Assembly: GCA_024509875.1 (NCBI GenBank)
Contig: JAMPIV010017557.1
Location: 1 to 64,000 of the forward strand
DNA: 64,000 nt
Reading direction: 5' to 3'
Source: Oreohelix idahoensis
Lineage: Eukaryota; Mollusca; Gastropoda; Stylommatophora; Oreohelicidae
The first letter of the stretch is position 1, and each line of letters starts with the position of its first letter. Under the pieces are notes generated by a model. That model did not search any database. It was not told the DNA's origin and was given only the letters and a program-made list of their open reading frames with translations. A program made the translations under genes and the position numbers. Shown in pieces: positions 37,205-47,993 of the stretch.

Positions 37205-37513
37205 GGGACCCCAAGATGCAGCAATAGTGAATGCGGTCAGCGACCCATAGATGTACTGCTTGCATCAGGACCAGCGAACCAGAGCTGGTCAAGACCGCAC
37301 TCCACCTCCACGTGGTGGTCCTGGATACAGTCTGCAGCAGTGCAGTCTGGCTGAGCGAGTGCGGATCGCAATGGGAAGGCAAACCCGGTCCCTAAAAAAT
37401 GCCGTGCTGAAGTCGGATGTGTCGACCGAAAGGTGCAGATATCACAGCTTAGGCGTAAACAGACACAACGCAACCACCGTCCTTTTCAGGGCGAACGAGG
37501 AAGAAGAAGAAGA
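37205..37513 (+). mobile_element. SINE-like element with (GAA)n tail, copy 1
   Basis: A 309-bp insertion flanked by the 13-bp target duplication ATATTTTGGTTAC (37192-37204, 37514-37526). It starts GGGACCCCAAGATG and ends in GAAGAAGAAGAAGA. A second copy is at 45259-45562 in the opposite orientation. No clear tRNA A/B boxes are seen. The perfect duplication and simple tail indicate LINE-driven retroposition. Confidence 0.88.
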
Positions 37514-38036
37514 ATATTTTGGTTACAGCCTTTCTTTTCAACTGCAGATCTACATTTGTACAGTCCATCCATTGCCTTTTTGGATTCTCTATTTTAAATG
37601 TGCACATTGAATCCGCTAAGCATTTAGGGTAGTTCAGGGTTGATCTGGAATTATTGTTGTCCTCAGAAATGGAAGTGGCTAAATAAAAAATCATTTACCA
37701 GAATATAAGAGATCTATAATATAATTGATCAAGGAAAGAAAATTACATAATTTTACAGGAAGATGAACAAATTCTACAACATAATTAGGAACTTGAAACA
37801 GTTCTGTAAAATTACTGGACAAAGAAAGAGTTTCTATAATATAACTGGAACAAGAAAAAATGAAAACTGGACAATGAAAGGGTCCTATAATATTACCAGA
37901 ACAAGAAAAAGTGCTATAATATAACTGGAAGATGAAATATTTCTGTAATTCAACTGGAACATGATAGATTTTTATAATATAACTTGAACGTAGAAGAGTT
38001 CCACAGTATCAATGAAACACGAAATAGTTATATAAT

Positions 38037-38370
38037 TTTTTTTTTTTTCGTACGCCCGCTATAACTGGAGACGAAATCTCAGGTTAGTATAACCTGAGAC
38101 TGATTTTTACGTGAGTATCCCTTTTTTCTTGTACAGAGACAGGTGTCCCTCGCCATTCAGGCAAATACTCGCCAATTTCGGAGGTACCCATTAGAGCTGG
38201 GTTGGCTCAGGAGCCGCCAGTCCCGGGTCGATGACACTTCTTCAAATGTCTCGCCAGGGCTCGAGTTAATCCAGTCCAAATCCTGGTCAACGAAAAATCT
38301 TCAAATGTCCTCGCCCGGGTTTGATCCTGGGTCACCCGGTCACCAGCGCATTTGGTAACCACTACACCAT
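38037..38370 (-). mobile_element. tRNA-derived SINE, 5'-truncated
   Basis: Poly(T) at 38037-38048 marks the 3' A tail of a minus-strand SINE. The other end carries the A box (reverse complement TGGTGTAGTGGTTACC) and B box (GGATCAAACCC). The 9-bp target duplication TTATATAAT flanks it (38028-38036, 38371-38379). It is the same family as 54766-55115 but lacks the first ~12 bases. Confidence 0.9.
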
Positions 38371-38577
38371 TTATATAATAAAACTGGAACATGAAAGAGT
38401 TTCCATAAGATGACTGAAACAAGGAAAGGTTTTACAATATAACTGAAACATGTAGGAGTTCAGTAACATAACTGGAACATAAAAATAACATTCTTTAACG
38501 TAAATGGAATGCACAAGCATTCTGTAACATAACTGAACATGCATGAAATTAACAACATAATTGGAAAATGAAAGAGT

Positions 38578-38735
38578 TATGCTGAAAAAACACATGGAGA
38601 AGAGAACCAGAGAGAGAAATGAAAGGGATGAAGGCGACAAGGAACAAACAAGCTGATGGCAGACGACAGGAAGACTTTGCATGTAATTGTTGATGGTCTA
38701 TGCTCCTTGGGGAGCTGAACGGTAATGCATGAAAG
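38578..38735 (+). mobile_element. LINE-A-like 3'-end fragment in minisatellite
   Basis: AAAAAACACATGGAGAAGAG through GGCAGACGACAGGAAGACTT to TATGCTCCTTGGGGAGCTGA: the last ~40 codons plus the 3' hairpin tail of LINE-A, with stops. Confidence 0.8.
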
Positions 38736-39542
38736 AGTTCTGTAATGTAACTGAAATGTGTAGAGACTCTGTAATATAACTGGAACATGAAAGAGTTCTG
38801 TAATGTAACTGAAATGTATAGAGACTCTGTAATATAACTGGAACATGAAAGAGTTATGTAATGTAACTGAAATGTGTAGAGACTCTGTAATATAACTGGA
38901 ACATGAAAGAGTTCTGTAATGTAACTGGAACATGAAAGAGTTCTGTAATGTAACTGAAATGTGTAGAGACTCTGTAATATAACTGGAACATGAAAGAGTT
39001 TTGTAATACAACTGAAATGTGTAGAGACTGTATAATATAACTGGAACATGAAAGAGTTCTGTAATACAACTGAAATGTGTAGAGACTCTGTAATATAACT
39101 GGAACATGAAAGAGTTCTGTAATGTAACTGAAATGTGTAGAGACTATGTAATATAACTGGAACATGAAAGAGTTATGTAATGTAACTGAAATGTGTAGAG
39201 ACTCTGTAATATAACTGGAACATGAAAGAGTTCTGTAATACAACTGAAATGTGTAGAGACTCTGTAATATAACTGGAACATGAAAGAGTTCTGTAATACA
39301 ACTGAAATGTGTAGAGACTCTATAATATAACTGGAACATGAAAGAGTTCTGTAATGCAACTGAAATATGCAAAATAAAACTCTACAGCATAACTAGATCA
39401 ATAAAGAGCAGTTAATATATCTCTAAGAACATAAAAGAATGTAATAATATAACTGGAACATCAAAGAGCTCTGTAATATAAAAAGAAAACTGATATAAAA
39501 ACACTGCCCATAAGATAAAAAGACAGCCAGTATGTCCATTGA

Positions 39543-40420
39543 GAAATAAAGAAGTAGAAGACCAGACAACAGAAAAACAACAGAAGTGATAGGCTTACCA
39601 GGATCGAACCAGGACCTTCCGAACGGCACCCAACCGCCTAGCCACGGTAGCGAATCGCCACTTATCCACTCTGCCAGCTCCGCATTACAAAAATAATGCT
39701 TCACTGACAGAGGTCTAGCGCGAACACTCCGTGACCCGGATATGTACCATAGGACGACCTAGACTAATTATAGACGCAATCACTTCTGCAGTTCCACTAT
39801 ACAACAGTGTAGACCAGATTACACATGACAAAGGCCTTAACACTGTGTCCAGCAAATGATAGAAGAATGAGAACTGTTGTCTGGTCTTCTACTTCTTTAT
39901 TTCTCACTGAGTGCCTGATAACTACCTTTGTGTGTTGTTTGTTTATTTATTTACTGTTTACAGGCCTCGGGTTTCCCCTCCTTATATGTTTATGTGTTTA
40001 TAAAATACCAAGAAACCTACAGTCTATACTTTACTTATTCTCATTCTTCTATCATTTGCTGGACACAGTGTTAAGGCCTTTGTCATGTGTAATCTGGTCT
40101 ACACTGTTGTATAGTGGAACTGCAGAAGTGATTGCGTCTATAATTAGTCTAGGTCGTCCTATGGTACATATCCGGGTCACGGAGTGTTCACGCTAGATCT
40201 CTGTCAGTGAAGCATTATTTTTGTAATGCGGAGCTGGCAGAGTGGATAAGTGGCGATTCGCTACCGTGGCTAGGCAGTTGGGTGCCGTTCGGAAGGTCCT
40301 GGTTCGATCCTGGTAAGCCTATCACTTCTGTTGTTTTTCTGTTGTCTGGTCTTCTACTTCTTTATTTCTCACTGAGTGCCTGATAACTACCTTTGTGTGT
40401 TGTTTGTTTATTTATTTACT
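39543..40420. mobile_element. Fold-back tRNA-related SINE dimer
   Basis: 878 bp flanked by the 14-bp target duplication AGTATGTCCATTGA (39529-39542, 40421-40434). It contains two inverted copies of one ~330-bp sequence (39543-39872 minus, 40039-40371 plus) around a ~165-bp loop. The plus copy has a 3' extension (TCACTGAGTGCCTGATAACT and following) that also occurs as a direct repeat in the loop (39873-39955). Each copy has tRNA-like A and B boxes (TGGCAGAGTGG, GGTTCGATCC), but the flanks do not close an acceptor stem, so it is not a tRNA gene. Confidence 0.88.
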
Positions 40421-40495
40421 AGTATGTCCATTGACTTGACAGCTAGTATATCCATTGACTTGACAGCCAGTATATCCATTGATTTGACAGTGTCC
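40421..40495. repeat. Short 24-bp tandem repeat
   Basis: Three copies built on AGTATRTCCATTGACTTGAC. The first copy is also the target duplication of the preceding element, so this small array was the insertion site. It lies just before the acceptor of the exon at 40531. Confidence 0.8.
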
Positions 40496-40530
40496 ATATC
40501 ATATTTATCCAGTGTTAAAATTTTATGCAG

Positions 40531-40648
40531 CAGGCACCAGGTGGTCCTCCAGAAATACTTCCTCCTGAAACGCCCATAGAAATACCTGCCCCAGGAGGTC
40601 CTGATGTCAGAGCATCAAGGCCTACTTCCAAAGCTAGCAGCCGAGCTG
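40531..40648 (+). CDS. SPEF2: SPEF2-like exon: Pro/Glu-rich linker
   Basis: A 118-bp exon between TTTTATGCAG and GTGAGT, phase 0 in, phase 1 out. It reads QAPGGPPEILPPETPIEIPA and RASRPTSKASSRA. Low-complexity P/E then S/R composition fits the disordered linker after the adenylate-kinase-like region. The acceptor could shift by one CAG (start 40534) without changing the frame. Two LINE fragments follow in the next intron. Confidence 0.68.
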
Positions 40649-40694
40649 GTGAGTTGATCCTTAAGTCACTCTAGTTTTAGTGCAGCATGCTTCG

Positions 40695-41035
40695 CATGAA
40701 TAATATGACCAGTGTAGAACTGATGACTAGAACCAGACAAGAGTCAGTAGAATAAGAGATGAGAAGAAAATGCTGGTGATAGAGAAGACAAACACTGATA
40801 GCATTACAAGGCAGACCCTGTTCTGGAATCCCTAGGGCAAGAGAAGCACAGGAAGACCAAAAAAGAAAACACACAGAGAAGAGAGCTAGAGACAGACATG
40901 GAAAGGTGTTGAACTGGAGTCACATGACATGAGCATATGACATGGGCACATGACATGAGCAATTTGCAGGTGTTTGTTCAAGGCCTATGCTCCTTGGGGA
41001 ACTATAGGTTAATGAATTAATAATAATGCTCCACA
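40695..41035 (+). mobile_element. LINE-A-like 3' fragment
   Basis: Degraded copy of the LINE-A C-terminus and tail: ELMTRTRQ near 40718, EMRRKCW near 40758, ITRQTLFWNP-like near 40800, and TATGCTCCTTGGGGAACTAT at the end. A small CACATGACATGAG tandem repeat (40919-40960) has arisen inside it. Confidence 0.8.
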
Positions 41036-41194
41036 GGGAGTTCAAAGGTCACTATGAAACTCTTTAGTCATCTATATCCAGTTTTTTTGTTTCATTTGTC
41101 ATGTTTTTTTTACAGGATGGGATAAACAAGCATGTGCTTATCTCTCCTTAAGTGTTTTTACGACATGGCTAGTAGAGTAGCCACTACAAGACAT

Positions 41195-41335
41195 AGAGTC
41201 ATACACACATCTTGGCAACCTTATAAACAAAGATGAACACAAAGTGATATTAAAATAAGAATACAGAAGGCAAGATGGGCTGGCAATTGTATGGAAATTA
41301 AAAGAAATCAAGTCCAACAACTCATATTTTATCCT
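41195..41335 (+). mobile_element. LINE-A-like RT thumb fragment
   Basis: Reads SYTHLGNLINKDEHK and VWKLKEIKSNN-like segments, matching the YLGS...IKIRMQKA...REIKSNTK region of LINE-A, with frameshifts. It is probably a rearranged part of the same insertion as 40695-41035, although the order is inverted relative to an intact element. Confidence 0.65.
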
Positions 41336-41519
41336 GAATATTTAACAAAAAACAAAAAGTTGAGAAATCAGTAGATGAACATAATTCCTGTCAAATTTAC
41401 TTGTAAAACAGTTTGAAGAAAAAATGTTTCATAAGTGCATTTTATTTTTTTCTATGTGTGAACATGTGGGGACATTACTAGATTTCAAACTGATCTGCTC
41501 TGTACACTGTTGTCTTCGA

Positions 41520-42400
41520 CACTACGTGTGAAAAAGGGATGACCTCACAAGATGTAAAATTTATCCACTGAATGAAGGGAAAACAACTTACACAGTGTTC
41601 TCCTTTTCAAATAAACCACAGAGCTCACCAAACTAGTGCTAATCGGGAAAAATCTAGGTGTGAATGAAAATCCACACTGCCTAGGCATTACTTTGATCAC
41701 CTTTTGACTTGAAAAAACAGGTTGAAAGAAATGGAATGAGGACAAGGCAAAGAATGACAGTCATGAAGAAACTTGCTGGAACAGCTTGCGGAGCAGATGA
41801 GAGTGTGCTAAAGACACTATACACAGGGCGAGTGAGACATGTCCTTGAATATAGCATTGCAGCATGAGCAACAGAAGCTAAGTCAAACTTCGATAAAATT
41901 AATAGACTCCAAAATCAAGCAATCAGAGTCATAACAGGAGGCATGAAGACAACACCTATAAAAGAACTCAAAAAGATTACATACCTCCTGCCCGTGGAGG
42001 ATAGAAGAGAGAGCAGGGACCAACAATAAGTTGAAAAATTCAAGAGACTAACAGACCATCCAATGTACCATAGGATAAATGCTCTTGAAAGGGAAAGACT
42101 CAAGCGAAGCAACTTTGTAGAATCGACCACAACAAAGATCAGAGCAGTTCCTATAAATGCAGTATCAACAATTAAACCCATCTATGCTGCACACAAGCTC
42201 CCAGTTTGGAAACAACATTGTTTTCCTGAAATGATAGAAAACATTCCTGGTATTGAGAGAAAAAAGAGTCAGACTGCTTCAGACAGCAAAGTCATGACAA
42301 AATACAAAGAGAAACATTACCCATGCAACCCTAGACCCATGCATACACAGATGGATCAGCAACCAATGAAACTGAAGATGGAGGTGAAATGATCACTTCT
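41520..42400 (+). mobile_element. LINE RT C-terminal fragment (jockey/I-like)
   Basis: Successive frames read NEGKTTYTVFS, NPHCLGITLITF, RTRQRMTVMKKLAGTACGAD, YTGRVRHVLEYSIAA, INRLQNQAIRVITGGMKTTP, RLTDHPMYHRINALERERLK. This is the thumb and connection region of a jockey/I-type LINE (LGI..D, LKLL.GT..GA, RVRP.LEY, L...QN.ALR.ITG). Several stops and frameshifts; no catalytic domain remains. Confidence 0.8.
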
Positions 42401-42791
42401 CCCAGTACTAAGTGATAAAGGGAGACGGAAAGAGGTTTTTGATTTTACACTCTTGTTTAATAGAATTTACTTTTTTTTCAGTCTAAGTGGCAGTTACATC
42501 TTCACATACATTAACATTAATCAACTTTATTGAACGCTTGATATGCAACATAAAAAGGAAAACCATTTTATTTGAAGCTGGTTTTAATTTTTTGTTTATT
42601 TTTGTGTGTGGAGAAGTTGGGGTGGAGAAGCGTAAGACTTAGAATATCAAAAAGGGGGTGTGAAGTTTCCCAAAATTTGTTAAGGGATGTCGCACTCAAA
42701 ACTTTTGGGAACCACATAACAGTGGTTTAATTTAATGTTTTTCCCAGTGTAATAATGATTTTCTCTGTTGGAACATCAATCTTGAAAATAG
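42401..42791. other. Intron sequence without recognised feature
   Basis: AT-rich, no repeat recognised. It ends in the acceptor region CAATCTTGAAAATAG of the next exon; the pyrimidine tract there is weak. Confidence 0.5.
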
Positions 42792-43001
42792 GAACTGAAG
42801 AAGTTGCTAAAACTAAAGGCTCAAAAGTAAGTGGAGAAAGTAAACAATCGGGAAAATCTGCAGCAGAAGAAGGAAGGCCTTCAAGTAAAATTAGTGCTGA
42901 AAAAGCTTTGGCAAATGGAAAATCAGAACCAGATGTAAAACCTGAACCTACAAAACAAGAAGCAGATGTTGAATTCAATGTTGTCATATCTGTTGGTTTA
43001 G
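42792..43001 (+). CDS. SPEF2: SPEF2-like exon: Lys/Ser/Glu-rich linker
   Basis: A 210-bp exon (70 codons, phase 1 in and out) between AAAATAG and GTAATG. It reads TEEVAKTKGSKVSGESKQSG, SAAEEGRPSSKISAEKALA, KPEPTKQEADVEFNVVISVG. Strongly biased K/S/E composition and absence of stops over 210 bp support coding. Its entry phase matches 40648 and its exit phase matches 44099. The acceptor has little pyrimidine, which is the weakest part of the call. Confidence 0.66.
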
Positions 43002-44098
43002 GTAATGGTATGAGAATACTTATCACTTTTTGTATTTTACAGTTGGAAAGTTTTTGGAGTTTATGGCTTAGCTTTCAGTACCAAAAGATTTTTTAATTTT
43101 TTTGCAGATATTTCCTGACTCAGTTTTGTGTTGCAAATTGAAAATTTATTTAAATGTTGTAGAATATTAACTGTTTTGTTTTTTTTTCTTGCATGAAATA
43201 CTATTTCTAGTAGCTGTTATAAATGTAACAGATTTAATTTTTATCGAATACATTGAAAAACTCCACACTGCCATGGTGATTCAAGGACTCCATACACTTT
43301 AAAAATTAAAGAAAATCCCCACACCTCAATAAACTAGCATTAATTGAGAGCACAATTAGTTGTTATGTGGACAGAATCTAAGAAAGGAAGTGAAATTTTC
43401 TAATGTCATTAGTGTTTTTATAATTTTAATTGGTTTGAAACAGGATTTTTTTATTATGTTTAGAAAGACATGCACACAGACAGTTTTTCTTTCCACCTTG
43501 TAATGACCTCAAGTAAAGGTCATCAACAGCAGTTGTCAACTACCATCCCTTGTGAGGGATTCCTCATTTCTTCATGTTATACTGTATCAGTGATACAACC
43601 TTGCACTTGTGTTGCTCTTTGTGGATTTCATGTTCAGGGTTGTCTGGTGATAAAATCTTTCTCAGAATGTACCTTGTTCATCTATTGTCTATGTTCTATC
43701 TTTCTTTGCCTTTTCTTTACCTCCTTGCTCCTCACTTAGTCTTGTAATGATTCTACTGCACGCAGAACTAGCGTTTTGACATTAGAGCCTATGACTTTTT
43801 GTCTGCTTTAAGATTTATTCATGAAATGTTTCAGAAACTGTTTATTGGAATGGTAGCCACTCTTTTTTGTTGTCCTTATGCAGACAAGTTCTTCTGTACC
43901 TCTATATTTTGTAATGATGCACTTTTTTCTTCAAATATTATTTAAAACGAAGTGATTGAAAAATGAATTTTAATATTTGAGGAGCCATGGGCAGTCGCTC
44001 ATCAGAAGAATATCTGAGAGATGATCAAAGTCATGTTAACACATTATGCTAGAATAATGTCAGATTTAATCTTGAAGACATGTGTAACCTTGATAAAG
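43002..44098. other. Intron between exons 5 and 6
   Basis: 1.1 kb of AT-rich sequence. No mobile element, tandem array or additional exon could be supported. Confidence 0.6.
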
Positions 44099-44197
44099 GT
44101 TCAGCCAAGTCAGGAAGCTCATCAAAAGACAAAAAATCCAGGTCCCCAAAAAGCAAAAAGTCTGATGCTGGTAGTCCAAAGAGGAAAGGAAGCAGAG
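44099..44197 (+). CDS. SPEF2: SPEF2-like exon: Lys/Ser-rich linker
   Basis: A 99-bp exon (phase 1 in and out) between GATAAAG and GTGAGG. It reads SAKSGSSSKDKKSRSPKSKK and DAGSPKRKGSR. The basic S/K-rich content continues the disordered linker. Length divisible by three and symmetric phases mean it could be skipped without a frame change, as could the 210-bp exon before it. Confidence 0.65.
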
Positions 44198-45247
44198 GTG
44201 AGGCATTCTGGGAAACACTAACACATTAATTTGTTGATGTCATGTATTTTAATACTAAAGATAAAGCACTCCAGTTCCTGCAACTTCTCTAGTCTTAGAG
44301 TTACATTATGTCATATTTTCTTATTTATAAGAGCAAAATTTAATGGTTAACTAAAGATGATGAATAGAGTCAATATCTCAGTGTTTGTTGAAGTCATGTG
44401 ACACTGTCAGCTTAGGTAAGTGCTGCCAGTGTTTGTTGAAGTCATGTGACACTGCCAGCTTAGGTAAGTGCTGCCAGTGTTTTGTAAAGACAGTGCCCAA
44501 GTTTTTTTTTTTTTATTTTGGCTCTTTACCCTTTAAATATTGGCTGGTTTAATTTGAGATCTTTTTGTTGAATATTTTGTTTTTCTTTTTAAAAAAAAAA
44601 CTTAGTTAGATTCGTTTTGTATGTGGATTATGCAGGCAATGAAATAGTGCAAGTTGACATTGATATCTCCATTATAAGCTATAAAAGATACTTTATATAT
44701 ATATATATATGTATATTTATGTAAAGGTACCAGACCATACACATTTTTTTTTTTTATGTGTACCTTCCAGATTTCTTATGTATCAGCCATCCTGGCACAG
44801 TCAGTAACTTGTTGGCTTGTCTGATTTAGAGACAAGGGTTAAAAAACCCCTTTAATTTGATTTAAAATGTTAATGGTGAAGTGTTTTCAGTGGCGTAGCA
44901 AAGCAATATCCTACCTTGGGGCAAGCAGTTTATGATTCCACCACTCTAAAACACACCTTGATTTTTGTTAATATGAAAGGAACAAAAATATCAGAGAAAA
45001 ATCTCAGTCCTTTTATGATTCTTTTATTGAAGTCATAATCACCAATAAGAAATTACAAAACACAGCAGAATCAGTTCACAATATTTCTGTCTTTGTGGAT
45101 TTTAGCTTTAAAGTGAACAGAATAAAAACTGTAGATGAATGCTTTTAAAATGTTATTTCCTTTGTAATGGCTATTTTGTAGCCCCCTGGACTTGTGCTAT
45201 GTGGGGTAAATGCCCTAGTTGTCTCCCCTTAGTTGTGCTAGTAGATG
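44198..45247. other. Intron with 48-bp duplication
   Basis: Mostly AT-rich. At 44382-44478 a ~48-bp segment is tandemly duplicated; each copy carries GCTTAGGTAAGTGCTGCC, an excellent 5'-splice-site match (AG/GTAAGT). A (TA)n tract lies at 44694-44711. CAGTGGCGTAGCAAAGC at 44891 looks like a DNA-transposon terminus, but I cannot find its partner end. Confidence 0.55.
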
Positions 45248-45258
45248 TTTATATTAAA

Positions 45259-45562
45259 TCTTCTTCTTCGTTCGTCCTGAAAAGGACGTTGGTTGCGTTG
45301 GGTCCGTTTACAGCGAAGCTGCGATATTTGCGCCTTTTGGCCAACACATCCGACTTCAGCACGGCATTTTTGGGACCGGGTTAGCCTTCCCTTTTCGATC
45401 CCTACTCACTCAGCCAGACTGCAGTGATGCAGCCTGTTTCCAGGACCACCACTTGGAGGTGGAGTAGGGTCTTGGTCAGCTCTGGTTTGCTGACCCTGAC
45501 GCAAGCAGTCTAGCTATGGGTCGCTAACTGCATTTCTCACTTTTGACGCATCTTAGGTCCCA
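45259..45562 (-). mobile_element. SINE-like element with (GAA)n tail, copy 2
   Basis: Opposite orientation to 37205-37513, flanked by the 11-bp target duplication TTTATATTAAA (45248-45258, 45563-45573). The tail appears as TCTTCTTCTTCG at its left end. Diverged but colinear with copy 1. Confidence 0.88.
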
Positions 45563-45739
45563 TTTATATTAAATAAAACTACTAATGCTCTGCTATAAAA
45601 AAGTATAGGTAACATGTGTCCAAATGATCTGATGTACATTTAATACGCATTTTAAATCACTGACCTTTTGAGGAAACCCAGTATGACTCTAAATGTTAAA
45701 CTTGATGTTTACAGAATTTGAGATTTCATACATACTGTC

Positions 45740-46745
45740 TTCTTCAAGTACCATGCCAGCTGATGTAGGTGATCATGTCACTTCACAACTTCCTGTCTCC
45801 AATCAATTCTGTTGTTGACGTCTGTCAAGGCCATGATGCTAAACTGTCCAATATCTTCTCCCTTTGGTGTCCTTTATCTCTTTCTCCTTTTCTGTCCTAT
45901 GTCACAATATATTCCAACTTTTCTGTCCTATGTCACAATATATTCCAACTTTTCTGTCCTATGTCACAATATATTCCAACTTTTCTGTCCTATGTCACAA
46001 TATATTCCAACTTTTCTGTCCTATGTCACAATATATTCCAACTTTTCTGTCCTATGTCACAATATATTCCAACTTTTCTGTCCTATGTCACAATATATTC
46101 CAACTTTTCTGTCCTAATTCACAATATGTTCCAACTTTTCTGTCCTATGTCACAATATATTCCAACTTTTCTGTCCTATGTCACAATATATTCCAACTTT
46201 TCTGTCCTATGTCACAATATATTCCAACTTTTCTGTCCTAATTCACAATATGTTCCAACTTTTCTGTCCTAATTCACAATATATTCCAACTTTTCTGTCC
46301 TATGTCACAATATATTCCAACTTTTCTGTCCTATGTCACAATATATTCCAACTTTTCTGTCCTATGTCACAATATATTCCAACTTTTCTGTCCTATGTCA
46401 CAATATATTCCAACTTTTCTGTCCTATGTCACAATATATTCCAACTTTTCTGTCCTATGTCACAATATATTCCAACTTTTCTCTCCTCATAACATGTCCA
46501 AAAACAGTAGATTGCTCCCTTCAAACATGAGGAATAAGCTTCATTTCCACTTTGACTTCTTTCAGGACACCATCAATACTCTTGTTAGCTGTCTAGGGTA
46601 TTCTAAACATTCTTCTGTCAAACCACTTGTGTGTGTCCTCCCGGGATTGTCCCAGAATACACTGTCTACAAATATGTCTACCACACTTGCCTTTATAAAC
46701 ATCTTTTATTTCATTACAATGATGTTTGAAAGATCTTTCTTGTGA
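45740..46745 (-). mobile_element. LINE RT C-terminal fragment expanded by a minisatellite
   Basis: The minus strand reads ASVVDIFVDSVFWD-like, then LFLDML.GEKLEYIVT (the GHVMRREKLEYIVT region of a LINE), then after the 31-bp array KGRRYWTV and LETGSCEVT-like segments matching the GR.REKILDSL end. The array at 45885-46482 sits exactly within this coding region. The element is dead. Confidence 0.7.
45885..46482. repeat. 31-bp minisatellite, ~19 units
   Basis: Unit CTTTTCTGTCCTATGTCACA followed by ATATATTCCAA. Most units are identical; about three have CTAATTCAC in place of CTATGTCAC and some of these also have ATGTTCC. On the minus strand the unit carries AAGTTGGAATATATTGTGAC, the codons for KLEYIVT of the surrounding LINE fragment. 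Open frames of 60-167 residues here are repeat artefacts. Confidence 0.95.
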
Positions 46746-47320
46746 ATCTCATGATTAAAAAATGCTGACAAGTTGCTGATTTTTGAGAAGTGAAAAATAT
46801 ACGTTGTTGTCATATTAATGGAGTTAGTATTTGACCTCCTGTCATAAAAAATGTTGTGACCTGATATGGCTTTAATCACATGCATATGATTAACAGCAAT
46901 TTACACAATGCTTACTCACCAGCTTTTTTTAATTTATTTTATTTTCATTACTTTTTAAGTGACAATAAAAGCTGTTAAAAAAAACTAAAAGATATCTAGT
47001 AAATCACACACTTGTTTCCCTTCGGTGTTACATTATTGTAACTTTCAGGTAATTTTGTGTACCATTGTTTGTATCTAGAAATTACTAAGCATATTAAACT
47101 CAGCAGCTGTGATGTAGTCTAATGACAGCAGTACTTTTAAAATATTTGTTCCATTTATTTTGTCTGGAAAATAAAAACAATTTGTTATTTGTTTCTGATC
47201 AGGAAGCGTTTCTTTATTTAGAACTGTTTATCAAATGTTATGCTGAGTTCTATATTTTATCAGCAGTCTGTAAGAGAAAAGTTAAACTAAACTTCAGTAA
47301 TCATTTATTGTAATGTCAAG
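46746..47320. other. Intron sequence before exon 7
   Basis: AT-rich, no element recognised. It ends with the acceptor TTATTGTAATGTCAAG. Confidence 0.5.
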
Positions 47321-47460
47321 GTGCGTCGTCTGCTGGTAAGAAACAAACTGCCAAGGTCCAGGAGCATGAGCCGGAAACTGAACCTAAGTCTCCTACTGGC
47401 CCTCCACCTCCTAAACCTGGAGATGATGACTGGATCTTTGTGGATTTGGATATAAATAGT
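47321..47460 (+). CDS. SPEF2: SPEF2-like exon with DDDW motif
   Basis: A 140-bp exon entering in phase 1 and leaving in phase 0 at AATAGT/GTAAGT. It reads ASSAGKKQTAKVQEHEPETE and PPPPKPGDDDWIFVDLDINS. A proline stretch followed by PG-D-D-W-(I/V)-(F/Y)-V-(D/N) just before a helical region is, to my knowledge, characteristic of SPEF2 after its linker; this is the strongest identity clue. The last ~35 coding bases and the donor are the founder of the minisatellite that fills the next intron. Confidence 0.75.
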
Positions 47461-47993
47461 GTAAGTGATGAGTGATATTTATAGATCTTATATAGATAGT
47501 GTAAGTAATGAGTGGATCTTTATAGATCTGATATAGATAGTGTAAGTGATGAGTGGATCTTTATAGAACTGATATAGATAGTGTAAGTAATGAGTGGATC
47601 TTTATAGAACTGATATAGATAGTGTAAGTAATGAGTGGATCTTTATATATCTGATACAGATAGTGTAAGTGATGAGTGGATCTTTATAGGTCTTAAATAG
47701 GTAGTGTAAGTGATGAATGAGTCTTTATAGATCTGATAAAGATAGTTTAAGTGATGAGTGGATCTTTATAGATCTGATATAGATAGTGTAAGTTATGAGT
47801 GGATCTTTATAGATCTGATATAGATAGTGTAAGTGATGAGTGGATATTTATAGGTGTGATATAGATAGTGCAAGTGATGAGTGAACCTTTATAGATCTGA
47901 TATATGTAGTGTAAGTGATGAGTGGATCTTTATAGATCTGATGTGGATAGTGTTATGATGAGTGGATCTTTATAGATCTGATATATGTAGTGT

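Larger units (their letters stand above)
37700..39480. repeat. Intronic 29/58-bp minisatellite
   Basis: From 37700 diverged ~29-bp units contain ATAATATAACTGGAACA and GAAAGAGTTCTGTAA. From about 38735 a homogeneous 58-bp higher-order unit (TTCTGTAATGTAACTGAAAT, then GTGTAGAGACTCTGTAATAT) is repeated about 11 times. Two insertions split it (38037-38370 and 38578-38735). Long minus-strand open frames here are repeat artefacts. Confidence 0.9.

Noticed and set aside
38549..39372. Minus-strand open frames (FHVPVILQSLYTFQ-type repeats)
   Set aside because: Translations of the 58-bp minisatellite.
40226..40318. Functional tRNA gene
   Set aside because: A and B boxes are present, but the ends do not pair into an acceptor stem and the sequence is part of a fold-back SINE with target duplication.
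41117..41162. Possible exon after TTTTTTTTACAG
   Set aside because: Strong acceptor, but no donor in an open frame; probably a chance pyrimidine tract.
44891..44910. DNA-transposon terminus CAGTGGCGTAGC
   Set aside because: No matching inverted end or target duplication could be found, so no element is called.
45769..46530. Open frames of 65-167 residues rich in YVTIYSNFSVLCHN
   Set aside because: They are translations of the 31-bp repeat in three frames, with no independent coding signal.
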